A stretch of 64,000 nt of DNA from Stercorarius parasiticus (GCA_013396915.1 VWZL01004383.1:184469-248468); one strand, 5' to 3'. Positions 1 to 14,500 are shown, counted from the stretch's first letter. Translations and numbers: made by a program. The notes: generated by a model not told the origin, from the sequence alone.

Positions 1-530
1 AGAATGTGGGGTTTTTTATGCTCCTAAACACTATTTTTATGTAGTTAAAGATTTGCTTTGGATACTTGGCAAACTTCAAGATGTTTAGTTGTTCTTCATG
101 CAAACTGTCAAGCTATATGGCTTGTTAATATATCTTAAAAACAGTTGCCATCAGAAAGGTACTTCTCGATTATCCTCAAAGATTGTATTCTCAGCAACTT
201 AATTAGAGTGTTAGAATTAAATTTCCTTTCCTGTACATACAGGATATAGAGTATGTTTTGAAAAGTTCCTTTACTTTGTTACAGATATTTTCTAGAGAGA
301 AAAAAACCCCAAACCCAACATATAGCTGTTGAGTAAGACATATTTCCATTTCAATTACATTTTTAGGAGCAGGAGCTTGTAATTTGGCAGATATGTACGT
401 GTAAAAATGTATTTTTGTTTTCCTTGTTAAATTTTGTCCATTATAAATCTTAGAAAAAACTAAGTTAACGTATGGTCATTAAATACATGTTACTTTGGCT
501 ACAAAATTATTAGATTTTTCTGTGATTACA

Positions 531-1052
531 GAGAATCACAGAACAGTTGAGGTTGGAAAGGACATCTAGAGATTATTCAGTCTAAGGCTGCTACTCAAAA
601 GAGGGTCAGGTAGAACAGCATCATGTCAGGTTTTGAGTATATCCACTCATGAAGACTGTAAAACCTCTCTGAGCAGCCAGTTCCTGTGTTCCATCACCCT
701 TACACTGGAAAAGCTTTTTCTTATGTTTAAATAGAATTTTTTGTTTCAATTTGTGCCTGTTGCTTCTTGTCCTTTCAGTGGATACAATTAAAAAACGTCT
801 GGGTTCATCTTCTTTATTTCCTCCCACCAGGTATTTATACACATTGTGACAAGATGCTGGTGATGCTCTTCCTAATGCAGTTTAGGATGCCATTGGGCTT
901 CTTTGCTGCAAGGGTACATTGCTGGCTCAAGGTCAGTTTGGTGTCCACCAGACCTTCAGAGCCTGTTCTGCAAAGCTGCTTTCCAACTTGTTGACTCCCA
1001 GTCTGTACCAATGCATGGGGTTATTTCTCCCTAGGTGCAGGAAATTCTTGTC
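531..1052 (-). mobile_element. Old, degraded CR1 LINE 3' fragment
   Basis: The left edge (gagaatcacagaacagttga, then ggttggaaaggacatctaga) is the reverse complement of a CR1 3' end. Further right, blocks such as aggatgccattgggcttctt (near 890) and atgcatggggttatttctcc (near 1012) match the CR1 ORF2 C-terminal coding region read on the minus strand. Many substitutions and an internal deletion between the 3' UTR-like part and the coding part show it is older than the copy at 2371. No open frame of note remains. The right edge is uncertain by a few tens of bases. Confidence 0.85.
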
Positions 1053-2370
1053 GTCAATGAACAATTAATAACCATTTAACAGCAAGAGTGAGCTTTCTTT
1101 TCTCTCTCTAAAAAATGTATTTTATATAGTTATGTGCTTAATTATCCAGCAAATTCCACTTAGTTGTGTGGTGACCTGTTTAGTGAATGAGGACACCAAA
1201 ATATTAGAGAACTGTTTTTCATGTATTGTATTAATATGGTTTCAATCTAATTATTTCTCATGGCAGTTAAAAATCCCATTTTTAATGTACTCATTTTGAA
1301 ATCATTTCAATGTGTCTTGAAAATAAGTCAAAACATAGCAATTATATAAAATAACATGAATATAGTATTTTTTGCAAAGGTGGTTGCACAGTTGAATAAA
1401 CTTAAAAACTTAGATAGGCACTTGACTCATTTCATAAAGCATAAAAACATGAAAAATATGAGGAAGCCATACGTGACAACCTTATCCTGTACTTACCAGT
1501 TGCAGAAATGAAACAAAAGTTGGGGATTCCACCTAGAATGTTAATGTGAGACAGTCACATGTTGCGTACAGTTAAAATCCTTAGCATAGCTGATCAGATG
1601 AGTTTTCTTTTAATCTACATTTGAATAGGCATGACTAATGAGTGAAATTGCTAAATATTTGAAAACTAATCGGCTGGTTGGGGGTTTTTTTTGAGGCTCT
1701 TTTTGCAATATTAAAATTACTTCTCAAAATTTTTAGTTTCATCATGCCATAATTCATTCTGCAGCATGACATCATACTAGTATGATCCTTCACTATATTG
1801 AAAAATGGCTGATAAATGGGAGAAAGTGAAATGGAATAAGTGAAGTACTTCTCTGTTGAGGCAACATGATTTTGCCTCTTAGTCTTTTATGACTGACTTT
1901 TCGGTTGCTGGATGGAGCTATCAGAGAAGTAATTCACCTGACATGGCTTTTCCACATGCTCATCAGCAACCAAAGAAAAGCAGCTTTTATACCTTGATAT
2001 ATTTCCAGATTTATTCAGCTGTGATACCTTTCAAGTTGTCTTGGAAAATTTGACTCCTTTGTTTTTCCAGATACATGTTTTGAAGAACTTAAAACTCACT
2101 AATAGCTTCTTGAGGTGGGGGGGATATTTTCAGTGTAGCCCAATTAAATGAGCTCAATTTAGTTTTAAACCTCAGGTAAACTTTGTCTACATTTATAGTA
2201 AGTGGAGCTTTATTACAACTTTGAGTTTTTGAATTCAAATACTATATTTCAGCTTTTAAATTAGTTTTTAAAAGTGCTTTTTAACTTAAACAAGAATTTA
2301 ATGTTTTAGAAACAAGTATTGTTGATACTATGGACTCTACCTGATAAGAGTTTGAGAAGGTTAAAGTTGT

Positions 2371-3420
2371 CATAGAATCATAGAATCATTTGCATTGGAA
2401 AAGACCCTTGGGATCATCGAGTCCAACCATCAACCCCACTCTACAAAGTTCTCCCCTGCACCATATCCCCTAACACCACATCTAAACGACTCTTAAACAC
2501 ATTCAGGGATGGTGACTCCACCGCCTCCCTGGGCAGCCTATTCCAGTGTCTGACCACTCTTTCTGTGAAGAATTTTTTCCTAATGTCCAGTCTAAGCCTA
2601 CCCTGTTGCAGCTTGAAGCCATTCCCTCTTGTTCTATCGCTAATTACCTGTGCGAAGAGACCAGCACCAACCTCTCTACAATGTCCTTTCAAGTAGTTGT
2701 AGAGAGTGATGAGGTCTCCCCTCAGCCTCCTCTTCCTCCAACTAAACAGTCCCAGCTCCTTCAATCGCTCCTCATAAGATTTATTCTGCAGGCCCTTCAC
2801 CAGCTTCATTGCCCTCTGCACTCGCTCCAGCACCTCGAGATCTCTCTTGTATTGAGGTGCCCAAAACTGGACACGATACTCAAGGTGTGGCCTCACCAGT
2901 GCTGAGTACAGGGGGACAATCACCTCCCTACTTCTGCTGGTCACACTGTTTCTAATACAAGCCAGGATGCCATTGGCTTTCTTGGCCACCTGGGCACACT
3001 GCTGGCCCATATTCAGCCGCTTGTCAATTAGAACCCCCAGGTCCTTTTCTGCCAGGCAGCGCTCCAGCCACACTTCCCCAAGCCTGTAGCGATGCATGGG
3101 GTTGCTGTGGCCCAAGTGCAGGACCTGGCACTTGGCCTTGTTGAAGCTCATTCCATTAGCGTTGGCCCATCAATCCAATCTATCCAAGGCTCTCTGTAGA
3201 GCCTCCCTGTCCTCATGCAGATCAACACTCCCACTTAACTTGGTGTCATCTGCAAACTTACTGATGATACATTCTATGTCCTTATCAAGACCATCAATAA
3301 AGATGTTAAACAGAAATGGTCTCAACACAGCCCGGAGGAACACCACTTGTGGCTGGCCGCCAGCTGGATTTAACTCCATTGACCACCACTCTTTGGGACC
3401 GTCCATCCAGCCAGTGCTTG
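2371..3420 (-). mobile_element. CR1 LINE, 5'-truncated, ORF2 C-terminal part
   Basis: CR1 is the main non-LTR retrotransposon of birds. On the minus strand this copy starts at 3420 inside the reverse transcriptase domain and ends at 2371 with two copies of the ATTCTATG terminal repeat. The translated minus strand shows the RT active-site box (SKFADDTKL, near 3255-3281) followed by the typical tail region ([12 protein letters not shown]; later [14 protein letters not shown] and HWNRLP segments). It is about 1 kb of a roughly 4.5-kb family, so it was dead on arrival. It lies antisense to NOVA1. It is the best preserved repeat in the window and therefore the youngest, though not recent. Confidence 0.96.
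2441..3406 (-). pseudogene. CR1 ORF2 remnant (reverse transcriptase, broken)
   Basis: This covers two open stretches in the same minus frame (3406-3170 and 3151-2441, the latter 236 codons) separated by one TGA near 3170-3172. Related CR1 copies usually have an Arg codon at that point, so a CGA to TGA change at a CpG is the simple explanation. Upstream, the first ~25 codons of CR1-like sequence (RVVVNG-type motif near 3385) are in another frame, implying a one-base indel around 3325-3345. The catalytic FADD box is kept. The N-terminal endonuclease and most of the RT are missing through 5' truncation, so no active enzyme can be made. Confidence 0.88.
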
Positions 3421-6400
3421 TTTTTTTAATTTATTCATTGACATTGGAATTAGAACATCTCCCATGCATTATTCTCCATCAGTCAGTGACAGATACATAA
3501 AATTAATTCATTTATATAATAATGTTTCTGCTCCTATTCTCTGCCCCAAGTAATACCGAGTACATTAAATTTAGTACAACTAGATTTCTCTCGTACAAAG
3601 TGTTTATGTGGACCATGTATATGTGTCTCCCATTGCACTTAAGGAACTGTAGAGCTAAATGATACCAGCTTAATGATTTTGAGCCGACCTTATGTTTTCA
3701 GTGGGACATATCTTTTGAGCAAGGAAAAAAAGGCTCTTGGCCATACTGCTAAATAGAGCCTGATTCTGACCTCCCCTAAAGAACTCAGGAATATTTGCAC
3801 TTAAATCATAAAACCAGTGCAGAAAAAATCTTTCCAGGAATCCTAGAATTGTAATAGACATTAAATTAGAGCTGTGATTGATAATTAATCTTTGTTGATG
3901 TGGAAAAGAGCTCTAGTTTATCTAGAAAGTAAGTTTGTTTCAACATTTGTGAATAATGTCTTATTGGCAAAAATTCAGTATGTTTGAGTTCAATATATAT
4001 TTTTAGAATGCTGGTATGACTCACTCTACAGCGTACCATGATGTTGAAGCTTAAAGGTTAGAAAAAATTCAGAAGGCCACTGCTTAAAACCTAAGTCTTA
4101 TTAATCCAAAATTATTATGAGTGTGTGCTGTTTTCAAAAACAATATAAAGGTTGTCAGCTCAGCTCCACTGAGACATCCAAAAATAATACTGTATTCGAG
4201 TAGAACCAAGTCTGTTAAAAACAAACCAAACCAAACTCCACAACCCCACATCTCTAAGAGAGCAATGAGAAAATCCAATTTGCTGATTGTTACCATTTTT
4301 TACTGTTTTTTTTCCTTTCTGGAAGTTAAAAAAAATCACTGTTCCTTTAAAAAGAAATTAATACCTTGGTCCGTTCAGGGAAACTAGGGCATGTATGAGA
4401 TCTGTGTTCGTTGTGAATCACTTGAGCATATTGCACTAATCAGATTGTATTTCTTTAATTTACTGATATGATTTAAAACTAGCTGATTGGTTGAATGCCA
4501 ATAGATAGAGAACTGTAGAATCATACTTCTGTGAAAATGAAGCTATTTTTAGGTGGTTTTAGCTACTGTGTTTTCTTTCAGAGCAGAGCTGCTCAGCTAC
4601 ATTTCTGGAGATCAAGAAGAAGAGACATTGCCATAAATTGGGACAAATATGTTGCTATTAAATATAGACTTATATCTATTGTTTTAAAACTAAATACAGT
4701 TGTACAAAGGTTTGTGGGTTTTTTTTAAATGAATAAATGGTTGTAGGAGTCACTTATTGTTTATATGCTATAGATAAGGTTCAACATGAACAAAAGGCAG
4801 CACAACAGGAAACATATGCTATACTAGTTAGTTCACACCTGCCAACTGCTTTGAATAGGCTTGAGATAATATCAAACAGGGAATGAATTCATTGTTTAGA
4901 CCACTGAAACTCTTTCTACAAAATCTGACCCTTTACAGTCCTTTCTTTGTCATGGCACTACTTAAATTCATCCTACTTTGAAAAATGACTGTTGCTATGG
5001 GCATACTTTTACTCAGTGTATGAGTGTAAACATATTCTCTGGTCCTGATGTTCATGTCACAAGAACACTTTTGAGGTTTAAAGATTTAAAGACATTTCTC
5101 ATCCTAACAAAATTCCAGTTTCAGATATATTTCTTAGTGTTAGCTGAATAAACTGAGATACTAGGGTCAATGCTTTCCAAAACTAATGTAAGAATAAAAT
5201 AAAAAGAAATTAATAGATAGTTGGATAAAGCAGGATGGTGAAGCACACAGCAGCAAACTTTGAACAATCTTTCTTAAGTTAAAAGAATTTTAATAATAAC
5301 TTCCGTTATATCTAATGTAACAAAACTAAAAGAGTAGAAAATAATAATAAAAAATTATTGACTTGAAGGGGTTTGTGGAGTAGTGCTTCTGTAATTTTGC
5401 TTTTGGTTCTGCTTACATACAGAGCTTTTCCACCACAGTTTTTACTCCCTAATTTCTCAACAAAGTTTTGTCTAATTCTGAATCTCTCCAAAGTTGTCAT
5501 TAGCTCGTTTTGTTGATGAGATTTAGCAGACCACAATTTGGATTTTATACTATTTGCTCCAAAGCCTTTGTTATCATATACAAATATGCCAAAGTCAGTG
5601 CTCGTGTTTTGTTGTTGAGATGATGAATGTTTAAAAGTGTGTAGAGAAGGACCTGACTAGGACCTTGGCTAGGTAAACAATAGTAAAGGAATATGAAATT
5701 AAAATTTATCATAATTCATATATACCTAACACAGGGTTTCTTTGTGCTTTGCTTCTAAATGTTTGACACTAACTGCCTCTGTGAACAGGGTACCAGATTT
5801 GGTAAACCACTGATTTTAACCACTACGGTAATTCTTATATTTCTAGTGTTTACTCTGATTGTGCATTTATAACGTTTCTCTCGCATTAAGGCTCTGACAG
5901 ACACATGGCCCGGGATTAAAAATCAGACAGCTGAAGCTGTTACTGCCTACAGCCCTGGTGATTGACTTCGCTGTCCTCAAGACAGGGGCATATGATCCAC
6001 TCACAAATCAACTCCTAAGCTAGCACAGGTTTTGGCCCAGGTAAACCAGTTCCAGCTCTGGTTTATCATGATATATCAGGCTGAAAACTGAAGATTCATG
6101 AGTTCATTTCTAATCTGATCAGACGTTGCAGTTTCGGGGGCAGCAACATCTGTCAGAAGGGGGTTGTGTGCAACTGGGGTAATAACTGATTTAGCTGTTT
6201 GTCCGATTTTAGTCTCCTTCCACATATTTGTCAGGACCTTCAATGTCTGCAGCTACACATAGAATTACTGTATTTTGCCATTTTATTATTCATAAATTCA
6301 CCAACGGTCTGATTATTTTGAGTAATCTGCAAAATGTAAAGCTCTCCTTTTTGTTCACTGCATTACTTTAAGTAGTAAATACAGATTACCACATTCACAG

Positions 6401-7350
6401 TAATGATCCACTGATAACAGCTTGTTTGCCGAGAGCTAAGCTATTGTTTGTGCCATATCAGGACAAAAGAATATACTGTTTTATGATGGTATATAAGATC
6501 CATTTTTACTCTGTTTTGAAATGTAATTCTTTCTAACTTTATCATGCTCATTTTCTATTACAACAATCTAGTGAAATCCTCATTCAAAAACATATTTCTA
6601 ATCTTAGTTATTTCGGTAAAGTGGTTTTGGTGTTTTAATCTAGAAATGCTGGTGTTTGTTAGGAGAGAATAGTACATGGACGTTAAGATAGATGAAATAC
6701 TATGAACTGGTATTGCAAATAAACTGACAAACTAGTCAGCTGTAATTTAATATTGACAGAAACTATATATCATGGCTGAGAGCAATAAACACAATAGAAA
6801 AAAAAAAGAATAGTATTGAATCAGAATAAGAGGGCTTTGAAAGGAATCCTGAAGTAATAGTCTGTATATCCCTGGCAAGTACCTTTATGAAAAGGCAGTT
6901 TCCAAAAGTGAATGATTTTAAAAAGGAATTGTAACTTAACAAACCTGATTAGATTTTTAAATGCATTCTGGTAAGAATTATACTCAAATATTTTCTGTAT
7001 CTCTTGGCATAAGCCATACAGTATTTCAAAGACAAAAAGAAAAAGAAATATGCTGAGAATCATTACGGTTGGTTTTAGTTTACTAAAGACCATTACTCTT
7101 GGTCTGCTTAGAATGTAATGTACCAAACAAACAAAAATGTAATTGAGTCTCTCTCTAAAAATTGCCATTGCTGTAGAAATAGCTTTAGAAATGGTTTTGT
7201 AAAAACTATGGTTGATTAAAAAAAACCAAAAGAAACAAAAAAACCCTTTGGTTAATAAGGCATAAAAGTATTACCAACATGTAGATGGGGTATAAACTTA
7301 CAGTAAGACTAGATAAGTGGTATTTGTCCCTGGTCCATTAAATCATAAAT

Positions 7351-7403
7351 CACAGAATGGTAGGGTTGGAAGGGACCTCTAGAGATCATCTAGTCCAACC
7401 CCT
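7351..7403 (-). mobile_element. Short CR1 3'-end fragment
   Basis: The stretch cacagaatggtagggttgga, followed by agggacctctagagatcatc and tagtccaacccc, is the classic reverse complement of the last ~55 nt of CR1. Sequence on both sides is unrelated, so this is a very short 5'-truncated insertion antisense to NOVA1. Confidence 0.9.
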
Positions 7404-8468
7404 GGTAAAATCTTGGGCTTCATATGGATGCCTACATCTCATGGCAAAATCAATGAAAACTGAGAACTGTCAATAACTGGTGGAATAAGATCGTAGAGTT
7501 TCAATTTTTTAAAGTAATTTCATATGATAGGAAAAATCAGAATTTTGTAAGCCAGCTTGCCTAATCCTTGATGATTAACTACATTCAGCATGATTACTCT
7601 TTCTCTGAGCCATTTTAATCACTGTTGTACTGTTGTGAGGAAAACTGAATGCATCAGTTACTGTACAAATGTAACTGTTCTTAAAATCCTGTCCCTGGAG
7701 CCTAAGGCACTTTGAGGAGCAGAATAGTTCTGCTGCATAAATTGGTAGTAGTTGCTGCTTTGTTGTTATGTCTTGGAGTTTTTTCCCTGGGTGATTATTT
7801 TATTTATTTTTTTATTTATTTTAACCTACTGTTTTTATATAAATGCATATATACTCTTCCCACACTGGGAAGAAGTTCAGTAGCTAACTTGATGCTAATG
7901 CATTTGTGCTTGTAAAAGAGTTTAATATATTATTGCAGTTCTCTTTAAAATACTTATTATTGCACTTTTATTTTCTTAATTTTTAGTGATATTTAGTAAG
8001 CAGTAATAACTTTATGATAACTTTTTTTTAAAAAAGAAATGTTTATTGCAGGGAGGACTTATTAATTGTCATAAACTATTGCCTAAATTTTCTAAATAGG
8101 TATTTCAAAGGATAAGTGATCTGGAACAATGTTCTTAATACTCATTGTAAAAATCTTTGTCTGAAATCATAACTCAGTATAGCTAATTTTCTGTCCACCA
8201 CTCTTTGTATTTGTCAAATGTGTTTAGATGGTATGTTGTGCATGTAATATTAGACAATTTACACCATATAAATGTGGATGGTATTGTAAAAGGTAGCAAG
8301 TAACTAATTCATTGATTTCTGCCTTCTACAGAGACATATTCTCAATGGAAAAAAATCTGGTTTTGTAGTGGTTTTAGTGGACTGATTTTAGTGAGTCTAA
8401 ATCAATAGCAGGTTTTTGAAACCTTTGTTTATGCATTCAGCCAGACAGCATATGACATCTCTGGCTAA

Positions 8469-8522
8469 TCTCACCTGCTGCCATTGCCTGTTCCTTCTCA
8501 CCTGCTGCTATTGCCTGCTGTT
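8469..8522 (+). repeat. 27-bp tandem duplication
   Basis: tctcacctgctg(c)-attgcctg occurs twice with a 27-bp period and two or three mismatches. It sits in intron 2 with no gene nearby. Confidence 0.8.
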
Positions 8523-11500
8523 ACTTACTTGACTTTCAAAGGAAGCTAAGGTTGGTGGAACACAATTAAGAGAAGCAAGTTTTGATTGATTGGTAGATAT
8601 TTAGTTAGATTCTTTGGTTAAAGCCTTACTTTGTTTTGTGAAGTTTGATCTTTATTTTTGAAGAAGCAGCTGGAATTTTTGGCTACTAAGGGCTGGTTGT
8701 GCTTTCATTTCTGTTAGCACGGACATTGGATTAACAAAATAAGGTACTTTTTTTTTTATTAACAATTTTCCTTCCTTTTTCTTGCTTTTCTCCCTTCATG
8801 TGTTTTGTAATTATTTTTCTTCTGATTACATCCCGTAGTTGCAGAGCAGTCGGTAGCAGTGGGTGGCAGTCATAAATCCATAGATTTATTGTCATAGGTT
8901 TCTGTAGCCTGGGTGCCTGCTGGTACAATTACCAGCTTAAAATCAACTGTGGAATTTGACAATTTGGAGGAAGTTTTTACAAAAATCACGACTTTTAAGG
9001 AAATATTCTTAGCATTTGCAACTCATTTCTCTCCAAGTCAAGGGTGTGTGGTCTTTGAAAGCATCTGCTAATCTTTTTGCTTCAAACTGCATTTAAGTAA
9101 TATTTGAGAGATTGTTTTGATAAGGTAACAAAGCAATTATGTTGATACACTAGGTACTGCACTTGTTGTGCAGTTGAAATCATGAGGGTTTTAACTATAA
9201 ATTATTTTCTTGTTATTACATCAGCTTACTGCAGATATTAATAAACTGTATACGATCATACTGATAACATCAGTACTTCAGAGTGCAGCAAACAGCTTTT
9301 TGTGTTTGTATCATCCCAAAATAAAAAGCTCTGTTTATGCAAGGACTAAGGTGGGAAGCAGTTTTTCACGATTCTTCCGTGCCACACCCATAGCTCCGCT
9401 TCTTTTGTGTCTGGCAGCATATTTGCTTCAATCTTTTCTATGCTTTTCTTAACTGAGATTGCCTCTAACTTGTGGCAGACTTGATTATCTTTTCAACTAC
9501 TGTCTTCTCTGTGTTCTTTTTCTTCACAGGAGCATAGAACGTGGCTGAGTCAAGGACCTCATGGGCTGTCATTTAACTATGAACTCTGCTTTCTGTCTGG
9601 CTTTGTTTGTGATTTTGCAGCTCAAATTGAAATTGTATTTTAACTTTTCTCCCTATTACTTTTGCAACCAGGTCTGTATTTGGTCTTTGTCAAAAGCTCT
9701 TAGAATACCTAGTATAGGATTGTCTGATACATGTGTATAATTGGAGTATATAACGCATAAATTGATATTCTGACAAATCCTGCTGTAGGAAAAGCAAGTA
9801 GTAAAGGACTGCCATGGGGAGTTAATGGTAACATAGACTGTGGTGGAAAGGAAAATTCTTGTGTACCCTTTCTAAGAAAAAGTAGCTGAGTACTGCACTA
9901 CTTGAGTACCTGAGATAGTGTCTCACGCCATTCTGTGCAGAAAATGAAAAGACATTTTAGTCCTACTTATGACATCAATGATTTAGATTATAAGACTCAG
10001 AGTATTATTTTGAAGTAGCTGGAAAATAACTAAATCTGAATTTTATTTTAATATGATTTTAATAATTAATGTAGCAATCAATAGAGTATACTTTCACAGA
10101 GATGGATTGAAGTATCCTTTAATTGCAACCTTTAATTAGAATTGATGTCTCACCACCCTAGCTCTTGTCTATTATATTAATAATTACAAAATTGATTTCT
10201 TCCATTTTAATTTTGACCCACTGGGGAACTATGTGGCTCAAATTCACATCCTTGCAAATGAAAGTGATTTGCTGACAGTGGCAATAAGGTATTGCCTCTT
10301 GTTTATATGTGTAAAAATATATGTTTGTAAACTATACTTTTTAGTGTAATTCTGTTTAATCATGTCCTATCCAATTATTTATTTTAGGCAGGGTAAAGGA
10401 ACAGTGGCAGTTACTGGTATGGTTTGCTTCTGTATTTGCCATTTTAATATGCTAGATACTTCTTAGTCAAAGACAATGACAGTGGAGCTTTATAGTGGTA
10501 GTTGCAAAAATGTCTGGTGGTTGATACAAGAAGACATAAGATATTAACATTATCAAATATGTTTTGTTGGGGTTTTTTTTTCAAGTTCTCTGTACATTTT
10601 TTTCTCTTATTAGTCCATTCATATTAAAGATTTAATGAATTTTAGACAGCAGCTCATTTTTTTTGCTTATAAAATACCTTGAGAGTTGTGTGTGCATGTA
10701 CACGTATTTACATAAAAATATCTTCCTTCCCCATGGACAAAGGAAAGCCTTACATTATCCTTTTTATTTTTGATTGCCCTACTTTCTTTTCAACATCCAT
10801 TTGCTTTACTAAACCTCCAAGATCTATAGTGTTCTTTTTCTGATGCTGAAAAACACCAAAAAAACTGTCTGAATCCTTTGTGGTGGATTTGCTGCAAACT
10901 GTAGTTCGCTCTATTTTTCCATGCCCTCCAGGTGACCTGTTAGATGAGATACTGTAGTGTTGATTAGCAAAGATAATGTTATCTTGCATTCTGTAAGACA
11001 TACTGTAAGCAGAAAAGTTAGTTCTGAATCCTTGCTGTCTTAGCAAGTGATGTCTGATGATTAGAATACAGTTGAATTTTATAGTAGAAATGTCTCTGTC
11101 TTTTGTATTAAAAAGATACAGAACAAATACATTTCCCAAATGAAAAGCTGATCTCATTGGCGATCTTTTTTTAAATTCTAAAGGTTTATCCTGCTGGATT
11201 CCTTAAGTGTTGCCTTTTTTAATCTTGGCTGTTCAGACATACCATTGCTTAGAACATTTACCATAAACATTTAAATAGCAGTTGACCTAGAGGATATTCT
11301 TGAGTAATGTGTGGAGAAATCTTGATTATTTCAACCTTGATTTGCATGTTTGTGTCTAGACCCAGTGAGCGGAGGAAGATCTTTTTTGGTTACTTTCTGA
11401 TTGGTTATCATTTTGGAGATCTGAGATGCGTGTTTCCTAGGAGCTTTGCACGACATGCGTCGTGGGCAGATATGCATTAGATAGTTGAGCAAGATTCATT

Positions 11501-14500
11501 CGTACTCAGAAACAATGACTTCTAATCTTCACTAGCACATGAAATTTCTGCATGTTACAATTTCTTCCAAGTCCTTCAGTCTGATAGTAGTTAGATGATG
11601 TTTGACTATTTCCCAAATGAGCATCATCATTGTAGTGCTACTACTAAAACCACCTTGTAGTGACTGCATCAGAGAAGTGTCTTGAAGGATCTTCCTTTAG
11701 AAGATTTGATTTGGAATCAACTTGGAAAGAAATGCAATTCTAACAGGACACAGTGATAAAATAAAATTGAGTGGGGAAAAGAGAATTTACATCACTGTGC
11801 CAGAATTCTGGAGCAAACTGACTTGTATAAATCAGTCTGCAGGATAAATGACATTTAAAGTTTGGCATCTTTACTTCGATAAAACTAAAATAAAATTTTT
11901 CAGGGTTTATATGCATATTCTTCTACATACATGTTAAGTCAGGAGAGGGCAAAGTTGAAGCACAAAATGCAAGCTAAGTTTTCCTTTTGGAGACATGCCA
12001 TACAAAACAGTCTTTAATAATGTGAGCAATACCTGCCTGCAAATAATACCGAAAAAATAGTGGATTGCTAAAATTTTCTTGGACAAGTACGTCATCTATA
12101 ATTAACTTTATTCTGATTTGTGTGTGCCAGAGGTTGTGATGTAACAAATAAGGAAATACAGCTTTTAGAGGTATCCAACACCTAATGCCGTGTTCATACT
12201 TGTAAATCTCCTTTTATGATGCCCATATTTTACTTAGCCAATAGCCAGAAAGCAGTTCTTCTGGTGATTGCTCATCACTGTAAATAAATGTAGAACAAAA
12301 AGCTAGGTGGCTTTTCTATCATATTTCTCGCTGTTTTCCACCACCACTGTGGAGAGCTTATGAAGGGTAGAAAAATGAGAGGTTCATGAGAAAGAGACAG
12401 AAGTTAAAATTCCTTACATCATCTACTTCAAAAATTCTCACCTACTTGAGCTTGTGGTCTCCACGGGAACCCAGATCATGTAGTTTTAAGGATTCCACTA
12501 TTAGGATACCATTTTTCTTAACCAACAGCTTACCTCACACTCTTTTCTAGTCTTTTCACATTTATTTGCATTTTACATCTGTCTGGTGCTACTGAAGGAA
12601 GTCCCCAGGGTGTCTGCAAGGAAAAGGTGAAACTGCAGTTGAAAGGGACCTCTGTTTGCTTTGGAAAACTTTAAACTTTTTATTCTAAGTTCCTTGAGGA
12701 TTATTGCTGCAGAGTTTCATGTCATTGGCTAGATCTCAGGGGGAAAGGAAATTAGAGCTGCTACTTTGTAGGAAGATCCCAAAACCTGGGATAATTATGT
12801 CTTTTGGGAGTCTTGCCCTGCATTAGGAAACAATGCCTTCCAAGGGTAATTTTTTTATGAAGACAAAAAATTTCACTGGGGAAAGGAGGAAGAATGAAAG
12901 AGGAAATGTTTCTTGCCTTACAGCTTTTGAGCATTTGTAAAGGACTAACATATTGTTGATCCTTATACTGTCCATTGGAGAAGAAACTTTTCTTTAGTAT
13001 GGCCGTACTCAGTACAAAATATTAAGGAGCTACTAGGAATTAAACAATATAGCTGCTACACATGTACAGAAACTTATTACCAAGAAAGAGAGCTCATGCT
13101 AATGTGATCCTATTTCTGTCATCCATCTGAAAATACTACTTTCATTGGTATTATTTGAGCATCTTGACGCTTGCTTGCCGAGCTTTCTAAGGTCTCACCT
13201 AACACAGTAGAACTTTGGACTTTAGGTGCAAGAATGCAGCTTTGGCATTATTTCAGGGTATTTCTGGATTCTGTCACAATCACTCCTGGATTCTGTCCTA
13301 GTCCTACAAAATAGAGTATCCTATTTAAAAAAGTAACTTGTAGCACAGGTACGCAGCTGTCCCATCATATCAGTGCAAAAATACATTTCATATGTTCATA
13401 TCTGTAGATGTCAACAGAGACGAGATCTGTAGATTTCATATGTTGATAAAATCTACTGCTTTGTTTGTTTATAGCTTTATTGGAAGGCTTTTCTATAATA
13501 CCAGTAAGTCTTACTACTTTATAATTCTGGTTTGATTCACTGATGGAAGAAATTTCATTTTAATAAATTCTGCTAGCAGTGTTGAGTTGCACCTGAGCCA
13601 ATGTAAAATAAAATGTATAATACCAACCTCAAAAGACTCTTGACTGAGTCATGGTTGATATATTCTAATTATGTATGTGAGGAGCAAACATTACAATAGT
13701 AATCAAGTACTGATATTTAATCTGCAATGCTAACCTGGTGCAAGCTCAGGTGAAAAGCTATGTAAAATTGGTTTGGTTTGATTTTAAACTTGGAAGAAAG
13801 TTAATGAGTAAAAATATTTCTAATAAAAAATAGCACTGATTCTGTTATAATTTAATCATTTTAAAAGTTCAGGAAAGTGGCTTTTCAAATTTAATCTTAT
13901 AATTTCTGTAGCTGTGATGATTGCTTATAAATGAACAGCTGCATCTTCATTGCCACAGGCTTAAATTAAAGTCCCGAAGTCCCATAGGTTTTGAATTCCA
14001 TAGCACGTTAGCAGGAAACCTACAAATATAGAAAGGCTCATGTTCTAAGACTGAGCACAATCCATGTAATATTCATGATTAGTAAGGCAAACAAAATACA
14101 GCCTTGCACCAAATGCTGCAGTGAAAACTGTACTGTAGAAATTAAAAACTACAAAATAACAAGGCTTACCATAATCAACAGAATAATGTCATAAGTTTTA
14201 TGCATATTTTTCATGTAAATATTCAGATTTTAGATGAAAATGTATTCCTTTACCTCATTTGTATTTCTCACAATTTAGTAATTCAGGTTAAAATAGCTCC
14301 CATTGCTTAAGCTGTTGCTTTTTTCTCTTTTTTTCATTAAATTTTGCATTGACTTACAACTCTACATTGCTTCTTACCTTTGTACATGTATAAACACCTC
14401 GACTATTCCTTGATACTTTTTTTTTTTAATTATTTCAATTGTCTAATCATATCTAGAACCCTACAGTTTGCAGTATGTTTTCTTAGGAGCGGTACAAAAA

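Noticed and set aside
2546..2905. Plus-strand 119-codon ORF
   Set aside because: It is antisense to the CR1 ORF2 remnant, which explains the openness.
10750..11157. Minus-strand 135-codon ORF, considered as a processed pseudogene
   Set aside because: No recognisable protein, no poly-A tail and no boundary signals. A rough chance estimate gives about one such ORF in this window.
12590..12660. Possible CR1 fragment around gttgaaagggacctctg
   Set aside because: Only a short word matches and neighbouring CR1 blocks are absent.
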